Assembly (NCBI RefSeq): GCF_007004735.1
Contig: NZ_SSNL01000006.1
Coordinates: 434,001-498,000 of the forward strand
Direction of reading: 5' to 3'
DNA: 64,000 bases
DNA from: Salinigranum halophilum
GTDB lineage: Archaea > Halobacteriota > Halobacteria > Halobacteriales > Haloferacaceae
The notes below the pieces were generated by a model. That model was given only the letters and a program-made list of their open reading frames with translations, did not search any database and was not told the DNA's origin. Below are positions 17,571 to 26,224 of this stretch, piece by piece (the first letter of the stretch is position 1; each line of letters begins with the position of its first letter). The position numbers and the translations under genes are program-made.

Positions 17571-19685
17571 ATGGACCTGATGGCTGATCCGCGGATTCCT
17601 GATCTCTCTACAGTCGCGAGCCCACCTCAACGCAAGATTTCGTACGAACAACTCCAGGATGGGAAACTCCTTGGCAGTGGTGGGAACGCGATCGTAACCA
17701 GGTTCGAGCTGGACGGGCCGCCGCCAAACACTGTCGCTGTCAAGGAACCACGGAGCCCTGTCGACACGATTGATACGGAGACGGCTGAGGCGTTCATCGC
17801 CGAGGCACAGACGTGGTCTCGACTCGATGCAATCGAGCGCAACCGTCCGCTGTTTGCCGACTGCGAACACATCGTCGGCATCATCGACGTCGGCGAGAAT
17901 TTGCCCTGGATCGCGATGGAGTACATGGATGGAGGGAGTTTGGAAAACGTGCTTACTTCGCACCCGGATGGACTCCCCGTCGCGGAAGCACTGTGGATCG
18001 GCGAGTGCCTTTGTCGGGGGGTAAAGCTCGCCCACGACTTTGGGGTCGCACATCTCGACCTGAAGCCGGCGAACGTGTTGTTTCGGACGACACCGGACGA
18101 TCTGTGGAACATCCCCAAGATCGCAGATTGGGGATTGTCCCGTGTACTGCTTGACGAATCGGGGAGTGTGGACGGCCTCTCGGTTGCGTACGCAGCGCCG
18201 GAACAGTTCGATGCACAGCAGTTCGGAACCCCGGACAAGTACACCGACATCTACCAGCTCGGCGCTCTCGTGTACGCACTACTCACTGGTAACCCACCAT
18301 ACACTGGGGGGCAGGCCAGCGTGATGCATAACGTCGTCTACGGCGAAGCGCCTGCGCCGCCGAGTGCTCGTCGAGATGGACTGTCGGCGACCATCGATGA
18401 GGCGGTTCTGACTGCACTTGAGACTAGTAAACCGGAGCGATTCCATGGGGAGGTCAAACGGCTCGAGGAGGAACTACACAGGGCACGTGAGGAGCGAACA
18501 AATACAACAGCGTCGACTTCTGCGACACCTGCTGAAACGTCGACGGATGAGGCGCAAACACGATCCAACCAGCAGGAGGAGACAGATGAGGAACCAGCAG
18601 CAGTAGACACACAGACTGAAAATAGTACATCAACACAACACGACTGGCCGATGTATAGGCGAACCCCGTCAAGGTGGGGTCACAATCCGCTGACGACGGG
18701 GCCGAACTCACCAGTCACCGCCCGCTGGACGTACGAGACTGGTGATCTGATCCAGAAGTCACCGGTGATCGTATCCGACACGGTGTACGTTGGGAGTGAT
18801 GACGGATTCGTGTATGCGCTGGACGCGGAAACGGGGGAGAAAAAGTGGGGGTTCCAGGCGAATGCAAGGGTTCGATCGTCACCAGCCGTCGTCGACGGAA
18901 CCGTCTATGTGGGCGTCAGCGAGTACATGTACGCTCTTTCGGCAGACGACGGGAGCAAGCTGTGGCGATTCGAAACGGACGGGGAGGTATATTCATCGCC
19001 CACCGTGGTGGATGACACGATTTACTTCGGGAGCGATGATTCTCGAATCTACGCGGTGTCGAAAGAGGGGATCGAGAACTGGACTGTTGAGACCGAGGGC
19101 AATGTACGTCAGTCGCCGGCCGTTGCGGACGAATCACTCTACATCGGGAGCGGTAATGACCTCTATGCGCTTGGTTTGAACGGTGGAGCTGAGCGGTGGC
19201 AGGTTCGACTCGAGAATGAATCCGTACGAGGGATGTTCTATGTCAAAGGAAGATATCAATCTTCCCCTGTAGTCAGGAATGAAACCGTTTACGCCCAGGG
19301 CTCAAATCTATATGCGTTGTCGACGGAAAATGGGGATCAAAACTGGCACTCGAATAAAAGCAAACACTCAGTACCTCCGGTCGTAACGGATAATACGATT
19401 TATACCATCGGTTCAGGGGGTATCATACACGCGTTGAATGCAAATGATAGAAGCAACCGCTGGTCCCAACAATTAGAGTATGATGTGGGGGGGTCACCAA
19501 CTGTAGCAGGGGCGACTGTGTATATCGGGAGTCTGGATAAGAATTTATATGCGTTTTCAACCGTCGACGGAATGGAACAATGGCGGTTTGAATCCAAAGG
19601 GAGAGTGAGATCTTCACCCGTAGTCTCCGATAGAACCGTCTATTTCAATAGCGGAAGCAAAGTCTATGCAGTCAGTTCCGAGTGA
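17571..19685 (+). CDS. Ser/Thr kinase fused to eight-bladed PQQ-type beta-propeller
   Basis: Start ATG 17571; ATG 17580 (MADPRIPDLSTVASPP) is an equal candidate and matches the relative at 28330. Residues about 25-290 are a kinase: GSGGNAIVTRF, VAVKEP, HLDLKPANVLF, ADWGLSRVLL, YAAPEQFDAQQFG. A Ser/Thr/Gln-rich linker follows. Residues about 365-704 carry eight repeats of the VYVGSDDGFVYALD...GEKKW type, giving a beta-propeller like PQQ/BamB domains. There is no membrane helix, so the propeller is probably cytoplasmic and binds a protein or small ligand. Catalytic residues are intact. The same layout recurs at 26225-28330. Confidence 0.93.
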   Translation: MDLMADPRIPDLSTVASPPQRKISYEQLQDGKLLGSGGNAIVTRFELDGPPPNTVAVKEPRSPVDTIDTETAEAFIAEAQTWSRLDAIERNRPLFADCEHIVGIIDVGENLPWIAMEYMDGGSLENVLTSHPDGLPVAEALWIGECLCRGVKLAHDFGVAHLDLKPANVLFRTTPDDLWNIPKIADWGLSRVLLDESGSVDGLSVAYAAPEQFDAQQFGTPDKYTDIYQLGALVYALLTGNPPYTGGQASVMHNVVYGEAPAPPSARRDGLSATIDEAVLTALETSKPERFHGEVKRLEEELHRAREERTNTTASTSATPAETSTDEAQTRSNQQEETDEEPAAVDTQTENSTSTQHDWPMYRRTPSRWGHNPLTTGPNSPVTARWTYETGDLIQKSPVIVSDTVYVGSDDGFVYALDAETGEKKWGFQANARVRSSPAVVDGTVYVGVSEYMYALSADDGSKLWRFETDGEVYSSPTVVDDTIYFGSDDSRIYAVSKEGIENWTVETEGNVRQSPAVADESLYIGSGNDLYALGLNGGAERWQVRLENESVRGMFYVKGRYQSSPVVRNETVYAQGSNLYALSTENGDQNWHSNKSKHSVPPVVTDNTIYTIGSGGIIHALNANDRSNRWSQQLEYDVGGSPTVAGATVYIGSLDKNLYAFSTVDGMEQWRFESKGRVRSSPVVSDRTVYFNSGSKVYAVSSE

Positions 19686-19932
19686 GTTCCGGTCAGCTAC
19701 GTAAACAGCCTACCGAAGCGATACTGAATTGATAGCCGAATCCAGACTCAGTACCTCACAAAGCGTCTTCTGCCAGCTGTTTCTGAGGCCCGAGGCTGTG
19801 ACGAAGCGGTTGGATTGACGGATTAGATGAACAATTCCGGGATGAATCGACCCGAAGGCGTCGCTGTCGGCGGCGGTCAGCCGCCGACGCGACGGCGTCG
19901 CCACTCTTGCCGAAGGCTATCCCGGTCGATGA

Positions 19933-20862
19933 TTACCGGAAGAACCGGTCGTCTGGTGGTTGGTTCGCGGGGACGGCCCGACGCACAGCGAGGGTCGTCC
20001 ACGCAGCCCGCGTTACCATGTCGATGAACGGCGCGTCAGCGGCGTAGCCGTGACGCGCCACCCCGTGCTCGTCGTACTTCCCATTCTTGTAGGTACAGTC
20101 GATGTAGACCGTGAATTCGACGGTCACGAGTGGACCGTCGAATTCTGTAGTGAGATCGTGTTCGATCTCACGGCTCCATCCCTGATTGAGTTCGGCCTTG
20201 ATTGTGTTTCCCCACCGGATGATCGGGAGGACGTACGCGAAGTTGTGCGCTTGGAGGAGCGTGAGACACTTCCCGTCGTAGAAGCCGCTGTCAAGATAGA
20301 CCGCTTTGACATCAAACTCGAAGGTGTTGAGCAGACCGAGAAACTCCGCGAGGACATCGCTGGCGGTGTCGCCGTCGGTCAGACGGCGCACCGCCAGCGT
20401 GTAGCGTTTGTTGTTCACGCGTGCGTACAGCGTCGCATACGCGTGGAAGGCCGTCGTTCCACGTTTCGCCTCCGAGTGGTAGAGACCGTCTGTGTCGTCT
20501 TCGTCACCGTAGTAGGGCCGCAGGTGGAGGTCTGCGATGACCTCCACCTGCTCGGGGAGGGTTTCGACAACGTCCTGCTGAAGCAGCGTATTCCCCGTTG
20601 AAGCGACCGATTCCAGATCGAACTTCGACCGGAGATGGTGGAGAATGTCGTTGCCTGACGGTGCGTCACCACTGTCTTCGCAGAGCAAAGAGGCCGAGGT
20701 TCCGTCGGCGCTGGCGCCGACGAGGACCTCGAAGATGTCCTCGGGATCGATCTCAGCGTTCTCACCGAGTTCGACGCTAAACGCGTCGGTGAGGATGTTG
20801 ACGAGGAAATTAAGAAGCTGGTCTTCGTGTATCTGATCGTCTGCTTGCGAGGTCGTATGCAC
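19933..20862 (-). pseudogene. ISH3-type transposase with internal deletion
   Basis: The frame starts with GTG 20862 (VHTTSQADDQIHEDQLLNFLV) and reads like haloarchaeal ISH3/IS4-like DDE transposases, with DLHLRPYYG holding the first catalytic Asp and VYLDSGFYDG the second. After DAPFID the frame jumps straight to the normal C-terminus MVTRAAWTTLAVRRA. The roughly 90 residues expected between them, which carry the catalytic Glu and a YRL motif in this family, are missing. The frame is preserved across the junction. The protein cannot be an active transposase. It interrupts the end of the PQQ gene next to it. The internal deletion is inferred from remembered family layout. Confidence 0.8.
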
Positions 20863-20982
20863 ACCTCCAGCAAGCAGACGTCTCAACTAACCGGCTTTGT
20901 GAAGTACTGAGACTACGTGCCCTGAGTAAGATGGACAAGCCGTAACGTTGGGAACCACCAAATTGTATACGCTCAATCGATC

Positions 20983-22557
20983 TCACACATCCAAATGGTC
21001 GCTCTCTCCGGTTACACCTTTATTTGCACTCACTCCATCTTCAGTTCCAATGAAAACCGTACCATGCGCTACTGTCGGCGACGACCGAATGCGGTGGTCA
21101 GAGTACGACCACACAACGTCCCTCGTTGAGGGATGTAGCGCATAGAGGCTGTCATAATTAGCACAGAAGACGAACCCCTCAGCGATGGCAGGGGAATATC
21201 GGATCTTAACAGATGAATTGAAGCCCTGACTCCACTCTTCGTCGCCATTGTCGACGTTGAGCGCGTAGAAATTCCCGTCATCGTTCCCGTAGTACACCGT
21301 GTTGCCTACGATTGCTGGCGAGGACGTGACAGTGTTTCCGGTCTCATACTGCCACTGAACCTCACCAGTCTGCTTGTCGACTGAGTAGATGACTCCTTCG
21401 TCGTTTCCGATGTACACGTGACTGCCGTCGACCGCCGGAGATGAGTCGACGATTGCGCCAGTATTGAGAACCCAGTCCTCTTCTCCGGTCTCCGCATCGA
21501 TTGCGTATAGATGTTTATCTCTGCATCCGAAATAAACAGTGTCCCGTGATACAGCTGGTGAGCTCCGTACCTTATTACCGACGTGATAAGTCCAATATGT
21601 ATCCGGACGATCTATATATTTAGCATGAAGCTTCCCACTGTCGCCGACAATGTAGACTTTGCCGTCGGCTACAGCTGGAGACGTTCGGATCCGATTTTCC
21701 GTTTTGAATTTCGACTGTTCAGATCCTGATTTGGACGATAATGCATACAGTTCTCCTGCATCACGCCCGAGTAATAGCACAGATTGTGTTACCGTCGGAG
21801 ACGACCTGAACCGACCTACGGGCTTGCCAACATATGTATTGGGACGGTACTCCCACACAGTGTCCCCAGATACTATGTTAACTCCGTAGACTAGTCCGTC
21901 GTCACAACCGATTAAAACCAGATGGCCATTTACTGCGGGCGAAGAACGGACATCGTCGTCAGTAGTAAACTCCCACTTTGTTTCACCAGTTTCGAGTGGA
22001 CTGATTAACGAGCCCCATCGCATATTGTTTTGAGTGCCCCCGAACATCGGCCACTCGGTGGGAGTATCAGCACAAGGGGGGTCGGCGACACGCCATCTCC
22101 AAGCTTCGACGACGGTGTACGTGACGAGATAACCCTTGATCGAATCGCGCACACTTTCTAGTAGCTCGTTTATGAATTGGGATTCGAGAAGACTTCCTTC
22201 GGCGACTCGGTCTGTGTCGACAGCAGCTAACTCCCAGGCTGAATCGACGCCAGCTGTTCCGAGTTCACTCATAACATAGTCGGTTTGCTCATCGTCTCGT
22301 GTCTGATTCGAGACGATACTTCGAAGATCAGTTGTTTCCGTCGTTGTGTCTGGTGGAACAAACTCCACTGCCCCCTCGTCTCCAACCGTACTGCCGACGA
22401 GTTGCCGTTACAACACTGGAGGTGCCGTCTGTGAACTTATCACAACCAGTTGCGTATAAGATAGAGTGGGCTGTGATTCAATTAGTTGGCCGTCGATGTC
22501 TAGATACTCTATTGACACTTCCACAATGTCGCCCGGTTCAAGCGGATCAGCCTCCCC
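20983..22557 (-). pseudogene. FKBP-like/PQQ-propeller protein with in-frame stop
   Basis: From about 22557 the frame reads LEPGDIVEVSIEYLDIDG (FKBP-like start), reaches a TAA stop at 22408-22410, then continues in frame with QLVGSTVGDEGAVEFVPPD, the usual FKBP-type end. A helical middle (residues after) and then eight PQQ-type repeats follow (IGCDDGLVYGVN ... VYFGCRDKHLYAID ... VYIGNDEGVIYSVD). The last blade is degenerate (TEDGVSANKG) near the ISH3 remnant. Relatives at 29189 and 33682 show the intact plan. A shortened product from ATG 22368 would keep the propeller but lose most of the FKBP-like part. Confidence 0.82.
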
Positions 22558-22695
22558 CGCACTCCTCCGGCGCTGGTGGCATGGACTCAGGTTATAGGTG
22601 AACAGAATAAAAAGTATCTGCTCTGTTGAATAGCGATCTAATCAGCTGATATCGATGGTTTAGAAGGGTGAAGCCGAGGAATTCGACTCTGTCCT

Positions 22696-23564
22696 ATGGA
22701 GATCGATCTTCTCGACTTCGTTGAGCAGTGTCCTGACCTAGCTAAACAAGCTTTAGGAAAGCACGCGGGCGAACCCGCCAGCGGCGGGTTCGCCCGCTGG
22801 ATCCATGTCGTTTTACACTGTTTTCGGCTCGAAGAGGGCCACAGCTACCGTGAAACGCCGAATCGGCTGAAGTACATGACCGAGATTCGTGACGTACTCG
22901 GTCTTGATCGGGACAATCTCCCGGAGTACACCACGATCTACAAGTCGTTCGATCGGCTGAAAATGTGGGTATGGCGGGCGCTGCTGCGCGTTTCCGCTCA
23001 GCAGCACCCGCAGTCTGGCCACGCTGCTCTCGACAGCACGTTCTTCGACCGGCGACGTGCGTCATCGTACTTCCGCCAGCGGTCAGGAAGCACTGTGCAG
23101 ACGCTGAAAGTGACGACGTTAACTGATGTGGAGTCGCTCGCTGTTCTTGACGTCCACATCACAGCTCGGTGGAAGCACGATACGAAGACCGGGCCGCAGG
23201 TCGTCCGCCGGAACGCGGACGACCTGCTGACCGTCGCCGCCGACAATGGATTTCAAGACTGGCACACCGAGTACGAGATTGCCGCATACGACGTCGAGTA
23301 TCTCGCTCACTATCGCGGGTCATCACCGAAAGCAACCATGAACAACGCGCTCACTATCGCGGGTCATCACCGAAAGCAACCATGAACAACGCGCTCATCC
23401 GAACAAAAGGCTATTCTCAGCGCTGGATGGCTGAAAGCTCGTACTCGACAGCGAAGCGCTCGCTCGGCGATGCCGTGCGAGCGCTGAGCTGGTATCGCCA
23501 GTTCCGTGAAATTATCCTCATGTTCACCATCAGCAACATAGAACCACTGTGTGAGCTGCTGTAA
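22696..23564 (+). pseudogene. IS5-family transposase, frameshifted by 44-base duplication
   Basis: The first part (ATG 22696, MEIDLLDFVEQC) has the IS5 DDE layout: ALDSTFFDRR with the first Asp and AADNGFQDW with the second. At 23305-23392 a 44-base unit is repeated in tandem. Because 44 is not a multiple of three, the C-terminus (SQRWMAESSYSTAKRSLGDAVRALSWYRQF, cut here by frame) lies in another frame up to the stop at 23564. Removing one unit would restore the usual full-length protein. A perfect 15-base-pair hairpin with loop AGC lies inside the gene at 22765-22797. Confidence 0.88.
23305..23392. repeat. 44-base tandem duplication
   Basis: Two identical 44-base units, 23305-23348 and 23349-23392, begin with GCTCACTATCGCGGGTCATC. 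They break the frame of the IS5 transposase. A short third start (GCTCATCC) is simply the original continuation. Confidence 0.93.
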
Positions 23565-23639
23565 CCATGACTCAGCATCTATTCAACAGAGCAGTCACAC
23601 CACTCTCCCGACGAACTCTGTCACACGACACCCCGTGAT

Positions 23640-24405
23640 GGCACCTCACAGTGCCATCGCTACCTTGCTGGATTCGTCCTCTGTCGGGCGAAGCCGCTCG
23701 TCGTCGCCGTCACTGCGGTTCGTGGAGACGAACCAAAGTGCGACGCGGTTGAGCGACTGCTCAACCACGTCGCGGCACTTCCCTTCGATGTCGCTGGTCT
23801 CCTCTGTGACCGCGGGGTCTACAGCGGTGCGTGCATCCAGCGGTTGCGTGAGACTGCACCGGTCGTTCTCCCGGTTATCCGACGCGGTCAACGGATGGCC
23901 GAGAAACTGGAGACGTCAATCTCCTACTGGACGGAGTACGCGATGTACGAGGGAAGCGAGCGGGAACTGCGCTTCCCGCTCGCTGTCTGTGTCTCCTACC
24001 GACAGGGCAAGCGGGGGAAGCACGGGCTGCTTGTTCGTCCCTACACGGCGTGCGATCAACCAGATCGCACGCCGAAGGAGGTCGAAGCTCTCTACCGGAA
24101 ACGATCAGCCATCGAGACAGCCTTTCGAACCATGCGCGAAGCACGTGCACGTACAACCACAACCGACCCGGTCGTTCGGTTGGTGTTCGTGCTGGTGAGT
24201 TTCCTGTTGCGGAATCTGTGGCTGATTGTCCACTGGAGCGTGCTCGCCACGCCGCGGCGGGCGAGCACTATCCGTCTGGTTCCGTTTCGAGGTATTCCGA
24301 GAATGGAGCAACCACACTCTTGACGAACTGCTACACCGGAAGTGGGAAGCACCGACCAACGGTGTCGGGATTCTCGCGACCTATGGCCAGTTGGACGCGG
24401 GCTGA
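23640..24405 (+). pseudogene. IS4-like transposase, 5' truncated and frameshifted
   Basis: The frame starting near the right end of the IS5 element lacks a beginning. It reads LVVAVTAVRGDEPKCDAVERL (shortened), GLLCDRGVYSGACI with a catalytic Asp, and YRKRSAIETAFRTMREA with the catalytic Glu. Near 24290 the native C-terminus moves to another frame (EVFREWSNHTLDELLHRKWE) and ends at 24405. The N-terminal third was lost, probably when the IS5 copy inserted. It cannot be active. Confidence 0.8.
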
Positions 24406-24859
24406 TTGAGCCCGCGTCCAGCGAGTGCCCACGATGAGCGATTGCTTTACACCATTGTCATGCATTCGGCGCTCTCACAGGCGTGAGACCGCCTTTCGCT
24501 GTTCATCCTCTCCGCACTCAGATCGGACGTGTCGCTTCTGTCGTGGAAAATCAAGTCAGTTCGTAGAACCGATGGGAACTACCGACATTACAGCACTAGC
24601 TCCGTAACTGTCCCTCAGAACGAGTTGGACGATCATACTGTTCACCCCAGGCCAGCCGAGAACGTGAGACTATCCCACTACTCAGACCGTTCTCGCGCGT
24701 CACCCGTCTCGCGTCTGCCCTCCGAATCGCTGGACAGCTGCTCCGCAGAACGGCGTCGTGCGCGCATCGGAACACGACGCTACCCCTCGCGAGTACGCTT
24801 GGAACCAAAGTGTTTCGCCGACCACATTTCCATTACCGGTCGCCTCGTACGTCCGTCGT
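24406..24859. other. Gene-free stretch
   Basis: About 450 bases between the transposase remnant and the L12-like gene. A 12-base-pair hairpin (TGGACGCGGGCT, loop GATTG) at 24392-24420 spans the transposase stop. No other coding sequence is recognisable; it may include decayed transposon DNA. Confidence 0.4.
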
Positions 24860-25270
24860 ATGGAGTACATCTACGCGTACCTGCTCCTCCACTGTGTGAG
24901 GACACCTGTCACCGAGGACACGCTGACTCGGACGCTTCGGGAGGCCGGTATCGACGTGAGCCGACAGCGTGTTCGGGCGCTTCTCACGAGGGTCGAAGAC
25001 CTCGATGACGAGGAACTGCCCGACGTGGACGACGGACCGGGGCCGTACATGTACGCCGCGCTCTCGCTCCACGAGGCTGGCCAATCCACCACCGACGAGA
25101 GGCTCGAGGGGCTCCTCGAGTGCGCCGGTCTCGAGGTCGACCGAGACCGCGTGACGGCTCTCGTGGATGCGCTCGGGGATGTCGACATCACAGACGCGAT
25201 TGACGAGTTCGACGAGACATCCGTACCCACAGCCACCGACGACGAACACCCACCGGAGTCGATTTCCCCG
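24860..25270 (+). CDS. Two tandem ribosomal stalk L12/P1-like N-terminal domains
   Basis: ATG 24860 opens MEYIYAYLLLHCVRTPVTED, followed by LTRTLREAGIDVSRQRVRAL and then a second unit, YMYAALSLHEAGQSTTDERL with VDALGDVDITDAID. Both match the dimerisation domain of archaeal L12 (aL12/P1: MEYVYAALxLxxAxxxxxEx plus VxxLVxALxxVDIxEAI). The acidic, GTPase-binding tail of true L12 is missing. Instead the text runs into the kinase that follows, one base out of frame near a CCCC run at 25266-25269. Either one L12-L12-kinase protein is broken by one base, or the kinase restarts at GTG 25272. The open frame continues past 25270 only as a shadow of the kinase. Confidence 0.75.
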
Positions 25271-25271
25271 C

Positions 25272-26108
25272 GTGGAACCGCTGTCGCTCACTTACGACGA
25301 CCTTTGCGTCGAGGAGCCCATCGATTCCGGGAGGAACCCCGACGTCCAACGGGCGACGGTCTCCACCCCCGAGGGAGAGGTCACGCTGGCGGTCAAGCCC
25401 CCCGGGTTGAGGGAAACAATCCACGCCGACCGCGTCGAGCGGTTGCTCTCCGAAGCGTCGACGTGGGACCGACTGGACAACCACTACCACGTCATCGGCG
25501 TTGTCGACTGGGGGCCGAAGCCGTTCCCGTGGATTGCGATGGAATTCATGGACTGCGGCGACCTCGGCGTGCGAGCGGGTACGCTGCCACAATCGCAGGC
25601 GCTCTGGACCGCCATCGCGGTCACCGAAGGCGTTCACCACGCACACCGTCGTGGGGTGGCACACCTCGATCTGAAGCCTGCGAACGTCCTCTTCCGGTTG
25701 GTCGACGGCGCGTGGGACGTCCCGAAGGTGGGCGACTGGGGACTCTCGAAGCACCTCTTGGACCACTCCGCAAGCGTCGAGGGGCTGTCCGTCGAGTACG
25801 CTGCGCCCGAACAGTTTGACTCCGCGTACGGCCCTGCCGACGACCTGACGGACGTCTACCAACTCGGGGCCGTGTTCTACGAGCTGTTCACCGGCCGTCC
25901 CCCGTTCGAGGAGTCACCGGCGGCGGTGATGCGCGCGGTTCTGGAGGAGACGCCAACGCCGCCGAGCGAGCACGCGGACCTCCCGAGCGACATCGACGAC
26001 ATCCTCCTGCGTTCGCTGGCGAAAGAGCGGACCGACCGCTACGAGAGCGTCCTCTACCTCCGTGACCAACTCCGTACACTGTACGAGCAGTCACGTCCCG
26101 TCGTGTGA
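25272..26108 (+). CDS. Ser/Thr protein kinase downstream of L12-like domains
   Basis: GTG 25272 starts VEPLSLTYDDL, which resembles the strand before the glycine loop in the other kinases. The loop itself is damaged (DSGRNPDVQRA instead of xGGNADVY), but LAVKPP lysine, HLDLKPANVLF, GDWGLSKHLL and YAAPEQFDS are intact. Residue count is 278. It is higher in GC than the kinases to its left. The kinase may be fused in life to the L12-like repeats upstream, see that entry. It faces the kinase-PQQ gene at 26225, tail-to-tail. Confidence 0.85.
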   Translation: MEPLSLTYDDLCVEEPIDSGRNPDVQRATVSTPEGEVTLAVKPPGLRETIHADRVERLLSEASTWDRLDNHYHVIGVVDWGPKPFPWIAMEFMDCGDLGVRAGTLPQSQALWTAIAVTEGVHHAHRRGVAHLDLKPANVLFRLVDGAWDVPKVGDWGLSKHLLDHSASVEGLSVEYAAPEQFDSAYGPADDLTDVYQLGAVFYELFTGRPPFEESPAAVMRAVLEETPTPPSEHADLPSDIDDILLRSLAKERTDRYESVLYLRDQLRTLYEQSRPVV

Positions 26109-26224
26109 GCCGCGGCGGCCGGCGCGAGTCACACTTGCCCGTGGTCGTCGTGTTCAACTCACCCGACGACTGCGGCATCGTCGGTCGTGACTGTGGCGTC
26201 GGGTGGAGTGGTCTCGGCCACTTG

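Larger units (their letters stand above)
22618..23594. mobile_element. IS5-family insertion sequence with 16-base perfect inverted ends
   Basis: Ends CTGCTCTGTTGAATAG (22618-22633) and its exact inverse (23579-23594) bound a single transposase gene. No target duplication is visible next to the ends. It has been inserted into, and removed the front of, another transposase gene on its right. A fragment of the same element is at 37367-37627. Confidence 0.85.

Noticed and set aside
24758..25819. 353-codon frame extending past the L12-like part
   Set aside because: After about 25270 it is Arg/Gly-rich text read out of frame over the kinase; only the first part is real.
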